A stretch of DNA of 11,924 nt from an uncultured Oscillospiraceae bacterium (GTDB taxonomy: Bacteria; Bacillota; Clostridia; Oscillospirales; Acutalibacteraceae), in the NCBI GenBank assembly GCA_900552605.1, contig USAR01000023.1:1-11924 (forward strand). Direction: 5' to 3'. A model generated the notes under the pieces. It saw only the letters and a list, made by a program, of their open reading frames with translations, was not told where the DNA came from and made no database searches. The translations under genes were made by a program, and so were the position numbers. Positions 1 through 7,045 of this stretch are shown piece by piece (the stretch's first letter is position 1; each line of letters begins with the position of its first letter).

Positions 1-612
1 GGAACGGCAAAATTTTTTGCACTTCTATTGCTTCTTTATCACACATAAGCAAATAGCGCTGATTGTGAAGCAGCGTTTGATATGGAGTCACAACTTGACA
101 CGAACTTTTATGCATTTTTTGTCGGCACCAAATTTGTTATATTGATATTTCAACTGCACACCGTTTTCAATTGCAATATCAATCAGTTCAATATTGTAAA
201 AAATTGCTTGATTATCATTCTTGCTCCAATCGTTAACAGAGTAAATATTTTTAATGTGAGACTTAAAATATTTATTTGAAAGCCCACAAATTCTCTCTAT
301 TAAATCTTTAGAGTGTTTTGCGGTTATGTGCTTGCTGCTTAAAATACCGTCAATTATCATATGCAGTTCGCTGTCATCAAATTCACGGCAACTGATATAA
401 CTGCCTGCTCGGCATGCTTCAATTTCTATTCCTGCCTCCTTTAATAGCTAAATATTGCGACTTATTGCTTTGCGCTCAATAAAGATACCGTATTCGTTTT
501 CAAGATGGGAGGAAATTTCTTCTTGCGTTAACGGATGGTTATAATCACTGTAATCCTTCAAAATTTGAAGTATCCTTAAAAGTGCAAGCTTTTTCGGCTC
601 GAACCCTGCCAT
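1..612 (-). pseudogene. Broken HTH/WYL-domain transcriptional regulator (incomplete at window edge)
   Basis: Reading the minus strand from an ATG at 610-612, preceded by an AAAGGGG ribosome binding site, gives a protein that begins MAGFEPKKLALLRILQ and continues with an N-terminal helix-turn-helix (TQEEISSHLENEYGIFIERKAISRNI). The frame then hits a TAG at 448-450, where the following residues LLKEAGIEIEA show that the gene simply continues; a serine codon TCG would fit. The same frame runs on to a TGA at 88-90. From about position 91 the homologous reading moves to another frame (VTPYQTLLHNQRYLLMC...) and runs off the window. The middle (FYNIELIDIAIENGVQLKYQYNKFGADKK) and that tail match the WYL domain, a ligand-sensing module of bacterial regulators. 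One nonsense codon and one frameshift make this a probable pseudogene unless they are sequencing errors. About 204 codons are visible; the rest lies outside. Confidence 0.85.
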
Positions 613-759
613 AATTGATTCCCCTTTAAAAAATGTAAATTTAACAAGTGCGACATTTGCGGTGCATTAAAATATTATCATTCAAAATAAATTTTGTCAA
701 ATCTATTCGGTGTATGCGTATTGTTTTCTTGTCTTAATTAGCATATAAAGGAGATGCAA

Positions 760-810
760 ATGAATAATGCGTTGGGGGTTTCGGCTCTAGTCAGCCTTAT
801 CATAAAATAA
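760..810 (+). CDS. Possible 16-residue hydrophobic peptide
   Basis: An ATG at 760-762 is preceded by AAAGGAG at 748-754, five bases upstream, and opens a 16-codon frame (MNNALGVSALVSLIIK) ending in TAA at 808-810. The stop codon touches the stem of a strong hairpin terminator, which is the compact layout of a short expressed unit. The peptide is mostly hydrophobic with one terminal lysine. I do not recognise it. It could be a small membrane peptide or the remnant of a longer gene, or the RBS and ATG may be chance. No clear promoter is visible: a TTGTCA at 694-699 has no good -10 partner. Confidence 0.25.
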   Translation: MNNALGVSALVSLIIK

Positions 811-842
811 TAAAGACCTTCGGTTTTCAGAAGGTCTTTATT
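809..842. terminator. Bidirectional rho-independent terminator
   Basis: A perfect 13-bp stem (AATAAAGACCTTC at 809-821, complement at 830-842) encloses an 8-base loop, and the AT-rich ends supply U-tracts on both strands. On the minus strand it lies about 60 bases beyond the spore protein gene. On the plus strand it directly follows the possible small peptide. Confidence 0.75.
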
Positions 843-903
843 TGCCGGGAATTTATAAAATACAAGCGTTTTTAATAAACACTATTTTCGTTGCTTCAGC
901 TTC

Positions 904-1092
904 TTAGCGCATGCTGTTTTCATACGATTCGATCATCTTTTTAACCATCTGACCGCCGATTGAACCTGCCTGCTTAGAGGTAAGGTCACCGTTGTAACCC
1001 TGCTTGAGGTTTACGCCTACCTCGTTAGCTGCTTCCATCTTAAAACGGTTAAGAGCCTCACGAGCCTCGGGAACTACGTTCTTGTTAGACAT
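904..1092 (-). CDS. Small acid-soluble spore protein, alpha/beta type
   Basis: This 62-residue protein belongs to the alpha/beta-type SASP family, which coats and protects DNA in the dormant spore core and is degraded at germination by the protease GPR. The N-terminal half (VVPEAREALNRFKMEAANEVGV, residues 6-27) matches the conserved first block and includes the GPR-cleavage region around EAANEV. The second block, GSIGGQMVKKMIESY (43-57), carries the conserved glycine pair. Length is normal for the family. The ATG is preceded by AAAGGAGTG with good spacing. It is monocistronic and ends before the 809-842 terminator. Forespore expression by sigma-G is expected for the family, but I could not find a convincing sigma-G promoter in the 110 bases upstream. 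It is the best evidence that the organism sporulates. Confidence 0.95.
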   Translation of the reverse strand: MSNKNVVPEAREALNRFKMEAANEVGVNLKQGYNGDLTSKQAGSIGGQMVKKMIESYENSMR

Positions 1093-1424
1093 TCTTATTC
1101 ACTCCTTTTTGTTTTGTTTTTTTGCGTTTGCAATAGTATTGTATGAGGTTTATGATTAAATATAAGAGGGAAAGTAAGCCATAGTTTTTACCATTTAATG
1201 ATCGAAGATTTTAATATAAATATTTCCATATTTTCACAGTGCGGATAGCTTGATTTTTTGTGCTGCATTCTGATTGCATAATTGCCGCATTTTATTACTG
1301 TTGTCTCAAAGTTTGTTGCTCTTAGGAGGTATTTTACACTACATTAAAGAATAAACGCCGAAGAGTTGGATTCTTTCGGCGTTTATTCTTTAATATTAAT
1401 CATAATGGATTTTTAATTATATTA
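1093..1424. other. Intergenic stretch of 332 bases with one long hairpin
   Basis: The RBS of the spore protein gene lies at its left end and a 20-bp hairpin at 1343-1394. An AGGAGG at 1324-1329 is followed by no usable start codon, so it is not a supported translation signal. I see no gene, tRNA or clear promoter in the remainder. Confidence 0.5.
1343..1394. terminator. Long perfect hairpin, probable terminator of the 1425-1955 gene
   Basis: Twenty perfectly paired bases (1343-1362 with 1375-1394) enclose a 12-base loop. The core is AAACGCCGAA/TTCGGCGTTT and the ends are AT-rich. It begins about 30 bases beyond the stop codon of the minus-strand gene, where a terminator is expected. The U-tract is interrupted, so it is a less standard terminator than the others here. 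Its symmetry would let it work in both directions. Confidence 0.6.
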
Positions 1425-1955
1425 TCAGTATTCAATATCACGCGGTTCTATATCCGAAAGCAGCAATATTGCAAATGCGGCAAGCAGTGCATAATCCGTT
1501 ATTTTGTTTTTTAGCTTCACAGGATATTCGGCAGGCTCTACCGTGTTACCGCCGAGTGTGATTATTCTTCTTTGCAGACAAACAGACGCTGTGTTTTCGC
1601 CTATGCTTGAGAGTATAAGCGTGCTCTCCTCGCTCATTCCGCAAACTATGGTTTGGATATTATTATTCATCAAAATTTTAAGCGCGCCTTTATCGGAGCT
1701 GTATACCACGCCTTTATACTCCTTCGGAATTGCAAGTCTGCAAGAATCCGCAATTTCTCCTATCATAACAATAATGCCGCTTCCGGCATCGATTTTTGCA
1801 CGGGTTGAACATTCAACAAGCAGAAATTTCGGCTCTGGTTCAACCTCGTAAATATTAGAGCCGCTAATGGCAATTATACCGTAGTGCTCAAGCACGCGCT
1901 TAATTTCATCTGCAATATAGCCGCCTGTTATTCCGAATAATACCACCGTTGTCAA
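1425..1955 (-). CDS. Unrecognised 176-residue protein
   Basis: The start is a TTG at 1953-1955, chosen because AAGAAGG lies seven bases upstream and no upstream ATG is in frame. The N-terminus reads TTVVLFGITGGYIADEIKRVLEHYGI, resembling the first strand, glycine loop and helix of a nucleotide-binding or Rossmann-like fold. The middle alternates hydrophobic strands and helices (FLLVECST, GIIVMIGEIA, TIVCGMSEESTLILSSIG). The tail LLAAFAILLLSD is hydrophobic, but I would not call it a membrane segment. Cysteines occur at several positions without an obvious metal motif. I cannot assign a family or function. Good RBS, codon use like its neighbours and a following hairpin argue that it is a real gene. 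It stands alone, so context offers no functional clue. Confidence 0.75.
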   Translation of the reverse strand: MTTVVLFGITGGYIADEIKRVLEHYGIIAISGSNIYEVEPEPKFLLVECSTRAKIDAGSGIIVMIGEIADSCRLAIPKEYKGVVYSSDKGALKILMNNNIQTIVCGMSEESTLILSSIGENTASVCLQRRIITLGGNTVEPAEYPVKLKNKITDYALLAAFAILLLSDIEPRDIEY

Positions 1956-2219
1956 GCAAAAACCTTCTTTATCTTTTTATGCGGTGTTTTTTTACTGGTA
2001 ATTATTGAATACTTTAATTTGCAAAATCCGATAGAACAGGCTCCATTAAAATATTCACTCGTTTTAATATAATATAATCATATAATTGCATTTGCTGTTT
2101 TGCAAAGGTAATTTCAACACACGGTTTTATTCTAAACACTTTTCTTTTTAATATACAGAATAATGACTTGATATTTGCAAAAGATAAAGATACATAATTA
2201 CGAAAGGAGCGTTTAAGGT

Positions 2220-2432
2220 ATGTTTGACAAAATCTGCTTATTGCTTTCAATAATCGGGTCACTTAACTGGGGTCTTGTAGGTCTTTTTAAATTTGACCTT
2301 GTTGCGTGGATTTTCGGCGGTTCGGACGCAGTCTTGGCAAGAATCATATATGTTATAGTTGCGCTGTCCGGCATTTGGTGCATCTCGCTGCTTTTCCGCG
2401 ATAATACCGAGGTTATTGAGAGAAAGAGCTAA
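2220..2432 (+). CDS. DUF378-family small membrane protein
   Basis: The 70-residue product matches the DUF378 family: an N-terminal transmembrane helix with the signature IIGSLNWGLVGLF (residues 11-23), a short FDLVAWIFGG loop, and a second helix RIIYVIVALSGIWCISLLF (41-59), then a charged tail. The function of the family is unknown. AAAGGAG at 2203-2209 lies ten bases before the ATG. A weak sigma-A candidate, TTGATA (2168-2173) with CATAAT (2193-2198) and a 19-base spacer, lies upstream. It is monocistronic and convergent with yajC. Confidence 0.9.
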   Translation: MFDKICLLLSIIGSLNWGLVGLFKFDLVAWIFGGSDAVLARIIYVIVALSGIWCISLLFRDNTEVIERKS

Positions 2433-2483
2433 TGCAAATATTATCTGTTTAAAAGACATATTGATCAGGCGTTATCAATATTT

Positions 2484-2529
2484 AAAAAACGACAGTCGGC
2501 GGAAAGTTCTCCGCAGACTGTCGGTTTTT
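2484..2529. terminator. Bidirectional terminator shared by the DUF378 gene and yajC
   Basis: The stem GACAGTC/GACTGTC (2491-2497 with 2516-2522) is extended inward by GCGG/CCGC and outward by a C-G pair and A/T runs. T-runs follow the stem on both strands. It sits between two convergent genes, about 50 bases past the DUF378 stop and 12 bases past the yajC stop. Confidence 0.85.
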
Positions 2530-2540
2530 ATAGACATTAA

Positions 2541-2936
2541 TTACTTCTCAGCTTTTTTCTCAGCTTTTTTCTCAGCCTTTTTCTCAGCAGCGGCTTTCTT
2601 TTCGTTTTCCGCGTTCTTCTTAACTTCGTCGCGGACTGTGGTGTTTGTCTGAATAGCTGTACGCAAAAGCTTGGTCTTGGAGTGGTCGGCAGGAGACTCA
2701 ACAATAATGCTGTCGTCCTTAATCGAAACAACCTTGCCGCAAATGCCGCCGATGCTGATTATCTCATCGCCGATTTGCAGATCATTGCGCATTTTTTCCT
2801 CTTGCTTTTGTTGCTTTCTCTGCGGTCTTATCATAAAGAAATAGAAAACCGCAACCAGTACAACCAACATAATTATCATTGACCACGGATTTTGTTGCTG
2901 AGACGTTGCGTTAGTTGCCAATACGTTAAAATTCAT
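2541..2936 (-). CDS. yajC: Preprotein translocase accessory subunit YajC
   Basis: YajC is a single-span inner membrane protein that associates with SecDF and the SecYEG translocon. This 131-residue protein has one transmembrane helix at about 19-36 (SMIIMLVVLVAVFYFFMI), followed by the family hallmark IRPQRKQQKQ (36-45) and the conserved cytoplasmic block LQIGDEIISIGGICGKVVSI (53-72). The C-terminus is an Ala/Lys/Glu-rich tail ending in AEKKAEKKAEK, encoded by near-perfect 12-base repeats; such charged tails are variable in the family. The ATG has GGAGG eight bases upstream. The gene appears monocistronic here rather than next to secD/secF or tgt, where it is often found. Confidence 0.95.
   Translation of the reverse strand: MNFNVLATNATSQQQNPWSMIIMLVVLVAVFYFFMIRPQRKQQKQEEKMRNDLQIGDEIISIGGICGKVVSIKDDSIIVESPADHSKTKLLRTAIQTNTTVRDEVKKNAENEKKAAAEKKAEKKAEKKAEK
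2545..2590 (-). repeat. 12-base tandem repeat in the 3' end of yajC
   Basis: About 3.8 copies of TTCTCAGCTTTT (plus strand) lie at 2545-2556, 2557-2568, 2569-2580 and 2581-2590. The first two are identical and the third differs by one base. On the coding strand each unit adds the four residues AEKK, so a change in copy number would keep the frame and alter only the length of the charged tail. Confidence 0.85.
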
Positions 2937-2969
2937 TTTTTGAACCTCCGAAAAATTTTTATCACATCA

Positions 2970-2998
2970 ATTATATATCATAAGCTTCGATAATGCAA
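2970..2998 (-). promoter_or_regulatory. Sigma-A promoter of yajC
   Basis: On the minus strand a TTGCAT -35 box (2993-2998) and a perfect TATAAT -10 box (2970-2975) are separated by 17 bases. Transcription would start about 25 bases before the yajC start codon. Confidence 0.6.
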
Positions 2999-3014
2999 GA
3001 AAAATATGCAGTTT

Positions 3015-3170
3015 TTAACAGCTATTTCTGAGTTTTTTAACTGATTCGTTTTTCAAGCCTCTGTGATGTTTGCAAAATTTATCCGGCGACAAGCCACATT
3101 GCTTTTTAAAGCGCTTGGAAAAATAAAACTTATCGGTAAATCCACAATATTTTGCAAAGTATTTATGCCA
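3015..3170 (-). pseudogene. C-terminal remnant of an AraC-family regulator
   Basis: The minus strand encodes 51 residues ending at a TAA (3015-3017): WHKYFAKYCGFTDKFYFSKRFKKQCGLSPDKFCKHHRG and a short tail. This matches the second helix-turn-helix of AraC/XylS regulators, with the pattern A..CGF.D..YFS..FKK..G.SP..F. The frame is blocked immediately upstream by a TAA at 3171-3173, and nothing resembling the first helix-turn-helix or a sensor domain precedes it, so only the end of the gene survives. It lies upstream of and divergent from the glycosidase gene; AraC regulators next to sugar genes usually control them, so this may be the lost regulator of that gene. Confidence 0.8.
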
Positions 3171-3337
3171 TTAGTACTAAAATCTAAATTAAAAGCAGTT
3201 TAAAATACTTCATTTGAATCAGGTTTAATTGAAAATGCTTTCAGAGTGGCGGTACGGTTGCTATATGCAGAAGGCATTACTAATAACGGCGTTTGATTTT
3301 AATGTTTAAATCTATGAATAGTGTTATTTTTTATAGT

Positions 3338-3359
3338 TATAATGTGATTGCAATTGCAA
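3338..3359 (+). promoter_or_regulatory. Promoter -10 box and palindromic operator candidate of the glycosidase gene
   Basis: A perfect TATAAT at 3338-3343 has only a poor -35 match (TGAATA at 3315-3320, 16 bases of which the spacing is near normal). Four bases downstream lies the perfect 12-base palindrome TTGCAATTGCAA (3348-3359), across the expected transcription start. Its position and form suit a repressor of the LacI type, which often bind palindromes of this kind at sugar genes; that assignment is inference. Confidence 0.45.
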
Positions 3360-3416
3360 AAAATATATGTTATGCTTTTATTAACAAAATTACAGTATAT
3401 TTTTGGAGGAAAATCT

Positions 3417-5906
3417 ATGAGCGACAAAAGATTTGTTTATCACGTAACACCGGAAACAAATTCCGAGAGTGTTGTCGGCGGAAAAAAATACCGTTTCAGC
3501 ATTCTTTCGGCAGGACTTATCCGTTGTGAGTTTGATGAAGACGGAGTTTTTGAGGACAGAGCAACTCAAACGGTTGTTAACAGGCGCTTTGAGTCTACAC
3601 ATTACAGTGTTGACGATTGCGGCGAAACACTGAAAATCATTACTGATTCCGTTGAAATTACATATAAAAAGAATCAACCTTTTTCGGCAGAATCACTTTC
3701 TTTCAAGCTGCTTATAAAGCCTTACAGTGTTTGGAATTACGGCGAGGATTTTGAGGATCTCGGCGGCACGGCAAGAACTCTTGACGCTGTTAACGGTGAG
3801 CTGCCGCTCGGTCGCGGTGTTTGCTCGCGTGACGGCTTTTCGATTATTGATGACAGCTCTACCGCAGCTTTAGGTGATGACGGTTGGGTAACCCTGAGAA
3901 ACGGCAGCAGCACTGATGTTTACTTCTTTGGTTTCGGACGCAATTATTTAGCCGCTGTAAAGGCTCTGTATATGCTCACCGGTGCGCCTGCAATGCTGCC
4001 GGCATATGCTCTCGGCAATTGGTGGAGCAGATATTATAAATACACCGAGGAGAGCTACCTTGCGCTGCTCGATAAGTTCAAAAATGAAAACATTCCGTTT
4101 TCCGTTGCCGTTGTGGATATGGATTGGCACACTGTAGATGTGCCCGACAGTGTTAACGCACTTGAAGAAAAACCGCTTACCGGCTGGACAGGATACACTT
4201 GGAATGAGAAGTTTTTTCCAAACTACAAGCGGTTTTTAAAAGAGCTTAAAAAGCGCAATCTGCACACAGCGCTCAATTTGCATCCTGCAGACGGTGTTGC
4301 GGCACATGAACAACAGTATGAGGAAATGGCAAAGGCTGTAGGTATTGACCCCAAAACCAAGCGACGCGTTAAATTTGATGTGCTGAACAAAGAATTTATG
4401 AAGAGCTATTTCGATATACTTCACCATCCATATGAAGATGACGGTGTTGATTTTTGGTGGATGGATTGGCAGCAGGGAAAAAGCTATGCATGGCTGCACG
4501 AGCCGAATATCGGCGGTAATCTTAAAAACCCTCTGGAGTTCATCTCGCCGCTTTGGATGTTGAATCACTATCACATAGTGGATATTATGCGCAACCGAAA
4601 GCGTCCGATGTTTTTCTCTCGCTTTTGCGGAGCGGGAAGTGCAAGGTATTCAATCGGATTTTCGGGTGACGCTATCATTACTTGGGAATCGCTTAAGTTT
4701 CAGCCCTATTTTACAGCAACCGCTTCAAATATCGGTTACAGCTTTTGGAGTCACGATATCGGCGGTCATATGTTGGGTTACCGTAACGATGAGCTTTATA
4801 TCCGCTGGTTACAGCTTGGCGTGCTGTCGCCGATCAACAGGCTGCACAGCTGCAACGAAGAGTTTATTCACAAAGAGCCTTGGTGCTATTCTGCAGAAAC
4901 CGAACGCATTGCAAAGCGTTGGCTGCGTCTTCGTCACGAGCTTTTTCCGTATATTTACACTGCTTGTTACAACAACCATTCAAAGCTTGTGCCCATGATT
5001 CAGCCTATGTATTACAGCTATCCCGAAACAGGAGCTGCATATGAATGTAAAACACAGTATATGTTTGGCAGCGAGCTGATGATATCTCCGATAGTTGAGG
5101 CAAACGATAATTTAGATAAGCTTGGTAAAGCCGAGGTTTGGTTTCCTAAAGGAGATTGGTACGATTTCTTTACAGGCGATCACTATTATAGCAAGCGAAA
5201 CCGCAAGCTGAATGTTTACAGACCGTTGGACGTATCGCCTGTTTTTGCAAAAGCCGGTGCAATAATTCCTATGACAGCAGACTGTGAGGACAATGAACTT
5301 AAGCCGAGAGATACCGTTACGGTGCACGTTTTCCCAAATGCTGATAACACCTACACAATGTATGAGGACAGCGGTGAATATTTGGATTTTGAGAACGGTG
5401 AGTTTGCAAAGACCGAGTTTTGGCTGAAATGGCAGGCAGAGCCGACATTTACAATTAAAGCAGCTTGCGGCAAGACGGAGCTTTTACCGCAAAACAGAAC
5501 GTGGATAGTGAAACTTCGCGCTTTTGATGAAAGCGTTATTCCAACAGCCTTTATTAACGGAAGCAGCGCTGAAATTGAAAAATACATCGACGAGGAGGGC
5601 ACGGTCTGCGTAAAGATAACCGCTTCTATTGACCACGATATAACAATAAAACTGAACGGCGAAAAGCTGACAAAAGAAAATGAGAGCAACAGAGAAGCAT
5701 TTATTAAGATACTTGATATTGCACAGGTTTCATTTAAAAGAAAGAACGAGCTTCTTTCAGTACTCGATGCGGCCGATAGCAATTGGCAGTGCTCTTGGAA
5801 TTTTAATAATTCCTCCGAAAATGAATTTCATCTTGTTGGCGCTCTTAAGGAAAAGTTTTTAAGAGAGAGCGAGGAATTTCCTGAGGATCTGCTTAAAGGA
5901 ATTTGA
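3417..5906 (+). CDS. Family-31 glycoside hydrolase (alpha-glucosidase/alpha-xylosidase type)
   Basis: The 829-residue protein starts at the ATG 3417-3419, seven bases after GGAGG; an in-frame start at 3348 lacks an RBS and falls inside the promoter palindrome. It has no signal peptide, so it probably acts in the cytoplasm on imported oligosaccharides. The N-terminal beta-domain spans about 1-190 and the catalytic barrel about 190-525. Key motifs are VVDMDWH (232-238), WWMDWQQG with nucleophile Asp350, the acid/base Asp418 in GFSGDAIITWESL, and FWSHDIGGH (443-451). A beta-sandwich and DUF5110-like region follow (about 575-750). The last 80 residues form an extra charged segment I cannot place. 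GH31 enzymes cleave alpha-linked glucosides, xylosides or related sugars by a retaining mechanism; the exact substrate cannot be read from the sequence. Monocistronic. Confidence 0.92.
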   Translation: MSDKRFVYHVTPETNSESVVGGKKYRFSILSAGLIRCEFDEDGVFEDRATQTVVNRRFESTHYSVDDCGETLKIITDSVEITYKKNQPFSAESLSFKLLIKPYSVWNYGEDFEDLGGTARTLDAVNGELPLGRGVCSRDGFSIIDDSSTAALGDDGWVTLRNGSSTDVYFFGFGRNYLAAVKALYMLTGAPAMLPAYALGNWWSRYYKYTEESYLALLDKFKNENIPFSVAVVDMDWHTVDVPDSVNALEEKPLTGWTGYTWNEKFFPNYKRFLKELKKRNLHTALNLHPADGVAAHEQQYEEMAKAVGIDPKTKRRVKFDVLNKEFMKSYFDILHHPYEDDGVDFWWMDWQQGKSYAWLHEPNIGGNLKNPLEFISPLWMLNHYHIVDIMRNRKRPMFFSRFCGAGSARYSIGFSGDAIITWESLKFQPYFTATASNIGYSFWSHDIGGHMLGYRNDELYIRWLQLGVLSPINRLHSCNEEFIHKEPWCYSAETERIAKRWLRLRHELFPYIYTACYNNHSKLVPMIQPMYYSYPETGAAYECKTQYMFGSELMISPIVEANDNLDKLGKAEVWFPKGDWYDFFTGDHYYSKRNRKLNVYRPLDVSPVFAKAGAIIPMTADCEDNELKPRDTVTVHVFPNADNTYTMYEDSGEYLDFENGEFAKTEFWLKWQAEPTFTIKAACGKTELLPQNRTWIVKLRAFDESVIPTAFINGSSAEIEKYIDEEGTVCVKITASIDHDITIKLNGEKLTKENESNREAFIKILDIAQVSFKRKNELLSVLDAADSNWQCSWNFNNSSENEFHLVGALKEKFLRESEEFPEDLLKGI

Positions 5907-5991
5907 TTTTGCCTTTGCAAAAATGCTATTAAGCGGTTGAACTGCGGTTCAAAATAAGTTAATTGCTTTTGCACTGTAAATTCCGGCTTTT

Positions 5992-6026
5992 ATCTTTTCT
6001 CCCGCACCGTCAGTGCAGCCGAGCCC
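5992..6026. repeat. Left arm of a 35-bp inverted near-repeat
   Basis: Read on the minus strand, this segment matches 31 of 35 bases of the plus-strand segment 6149-6183, with the core CGGCTGCRCTGACGGTG. The arms flank a 122-base centre that contains the glycosidase terminator. On the minus strand an open frame (ASPAGIAYGLGCTDGAGEKIK...) runs through this arm, but it has no start or RBS. Confidence 0.7.
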
Positions 6027-6050
6027 GTACGCAATGCCTGCCGGCGATGC

Positions 6051-6086
6051 AAAAAATCAGCAGCATAATCTTGCTGCTGATTTTTT
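6051..6086 (+). terminator. Terminator of the glycosidase gene
   Basis: A perfect 15-bp stem (AAAAAATCAGCAGCA at 6051-6065, complement at 6072-6086) has a 6-base loop and a final run of six T. It lies about 145 bases past the glycosidase stop codon. Confidence 0.85.
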
Positions 6087-6148
6087 AACCGTTTTTTTCT
6101 TTCTGCTTCATCAAGCTGCAAGCTGTTGCGAAAAAGCGGTAGGCGACG

Positions 6149-6183
6149 GGGCACGGCTGCGCTGACGGTGGGGGAGAAAAAAT
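6149..6183. repeat. Right arm of the 35-bp inverted near-repeat
   Basis: This is the partner of 5992-6026, in opposite orientation with four mismatches. I see no target-site duplication outside the arms and no transposase between them. Confidence 0.7.
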
Positions 6184-6245
6184 CGTACTTTCAGGCAAGA
6201 AAAAACGATAATGAGCAGATAATACAAAAAGGATACAAGCGCAAA

Positions 6246-6287
6246 AAAATCGGCGGTGCAATAAAAATAAATTGCACCGCCGATTTT
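6246..6287 (-). terminator. Terminator of the lysine transporter operon
   Basis: A perfect 17-bp stem (6246-6262 with 6271-6287, core TCGGCGGTGCAAT) encloses an 8-base loop. On the minus strand it is followed by a run of seven T. It begins 16 bases past the ATPase stop codon. Confidence 0.9.
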
Positions 6288-6303
6288 GAAGCTAAAGCTG
6301 AAT

Positions 6304-7044
6304 TTATTTTGCCAGGAATCTTGTAAGGAAGTCCTGTGTCTTTTGCTGCTTAGGATTTGCGAAAAACTCCTTCGGCTCGCCCTCTTCACAGATAACACCG
6401 TCAGCCATAAACACAACGTGTGTTGAAACATCACGCGCAAACGCCATTTCGTGGGTTACAACAATCATCGTAAGTCCCTCGCTTGCAAGAGCACGCATAA
6501 CTTCAAGCACTTCTCCCACCATTTGTGGGTCTAAAGCGGAGGTAGGCTCGTCGAAAAGCAGTACCTCAGGTTCCATCGCAAGAGCTCTTGCAATAGCAAC
6601 ACGCTGCTTTTGTCCGCCTGAAAGCTGAGCCGGCTTTGCGTTAATAAACGGAGCCATTCCAACCTTTTCCAAGTATCTCATTGCAGTTTCGTGCGCTTCT
6701 GTGCGAGATTTTTTAAGAACCGAAACCTGTCCTGTAATGCAGTTTTCAAGCGCAGTCATATTATTGAAGAGGTTAAAGCTTTGAAAAACCATACCAACCT
6801 TTGCGCGATAGCGGGAAATTTGAAATTCACTGTCCTGAATGTTTTTACCGTGGTAGAGTATCTCACCGCTTGTTGGCGTTTCCAAAAGGTTTATGCAACG
6901 CAGCATTGTGCTTTTACCCGAGCCCGAAGCGCCGATGACGCTAAGAACTTCACCTTTATCCACCTGCAAGTCGATCCCCTGCAAAACCTTGTGGTCACCG
7001 AATTGCTTTTGAAGATTTTTGATTTGAATTACTTTTTCAGCCAT
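6304..7044 (-). CDS. Amino-acid ABC transporter ATPase (probable lysine importer)
   Basis: This 246-residue cytoplasmic ATPase powers the importer encoded by the two genes upstream of it. All nucleotide-binding motifs are intact: Walker [10 protein letters not shown] (38-46), Q-loop VFQSFNLF with Gln88, signature LSGGQKQR (141-148), Walker B VLLFDEP (161-167), D-loop SALD (169-172) and His198 in VVTHEM. The sequence is typical of the polar amino-acid group (GlnQ, HisP, ArtP). The start is the ATG at 7042-7044, seven bases after AAAGGAG. A longer in-frame reading up to 7137 overlaps the permease gene and should be discarded. The RBS lies inside the permease 3' end and the genes are one base apart, so translation is probably coupled. 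Lysine specificity is inferred from the riboswitch. Confidence 0.95.
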   Translation of the reverse strand: MAEKVIQIKNLQKQFGDHKVLQGIDLQVDKGEVLSVIGASGSGKSTMLRCINLLETPTSGEILYHGKNIQDSEFQISRYRAKVGMVFQSFNLFNNMTALENCITGQVSVLKKSRTEAHETAMRYLEKVGMAPFINAKPAQLSGGQKQRVAIARALAMEPEVLLFDEPTSALDPQMVGEVLEVMRALASEGLTMIVVTHEMAFARDVSTHVVFMADGVICEEGEPKEFFANPKQQKTQDFLTRFLAK

Positions 7045-7045
7045 A

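Larger units (their letters stand above)
5907..6303. other. Gene-free stretch between convergent units
   Basis: This 397-base interval holds two terminators (6051-6086 and 6246-6287) and a pair of inverted near-repeats. It is locally more GC-rich than other intergenic DNA in the window around 6000-6050 and 6130-6175. Short open frames here have no RBS and no recognisable protein. Confidence 0.6.

Noticed and set aside
2014..2262. Minus-strand open frame of 82 codons
   Set aside because: It overlaps the DUF378 start and RBS and encodes nothing recognisable, with no RBS of its own.
3197..3295. Short plus-strand frame reading FESGLIENAFRVAVRLLYAEGITNNGV
   Set aside because: It has no start codon with an RBS, is closed by a stop just upstream, and matches no family I know; it could be debris but is not supportable.
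3348..3416. Longer N-terminus for the glycosidase
   Set aside because: The upstream start has no RBS and lies within the palindrome next to the -10 box, whereas the ATG at 3417 follows GGAGG at ideal spacing.
5351..5782. Minus-strand open frame of 143 codons inside the glycosidase gene
   Set aside because: It is antisense to a clear GH31 gene, with no RBS or recognisable protein.
6126..6326. Plus-strand open frame of 66 codons
   Set aside because: It crosses the inverted repeat and the transporter terminator and has no RBS.
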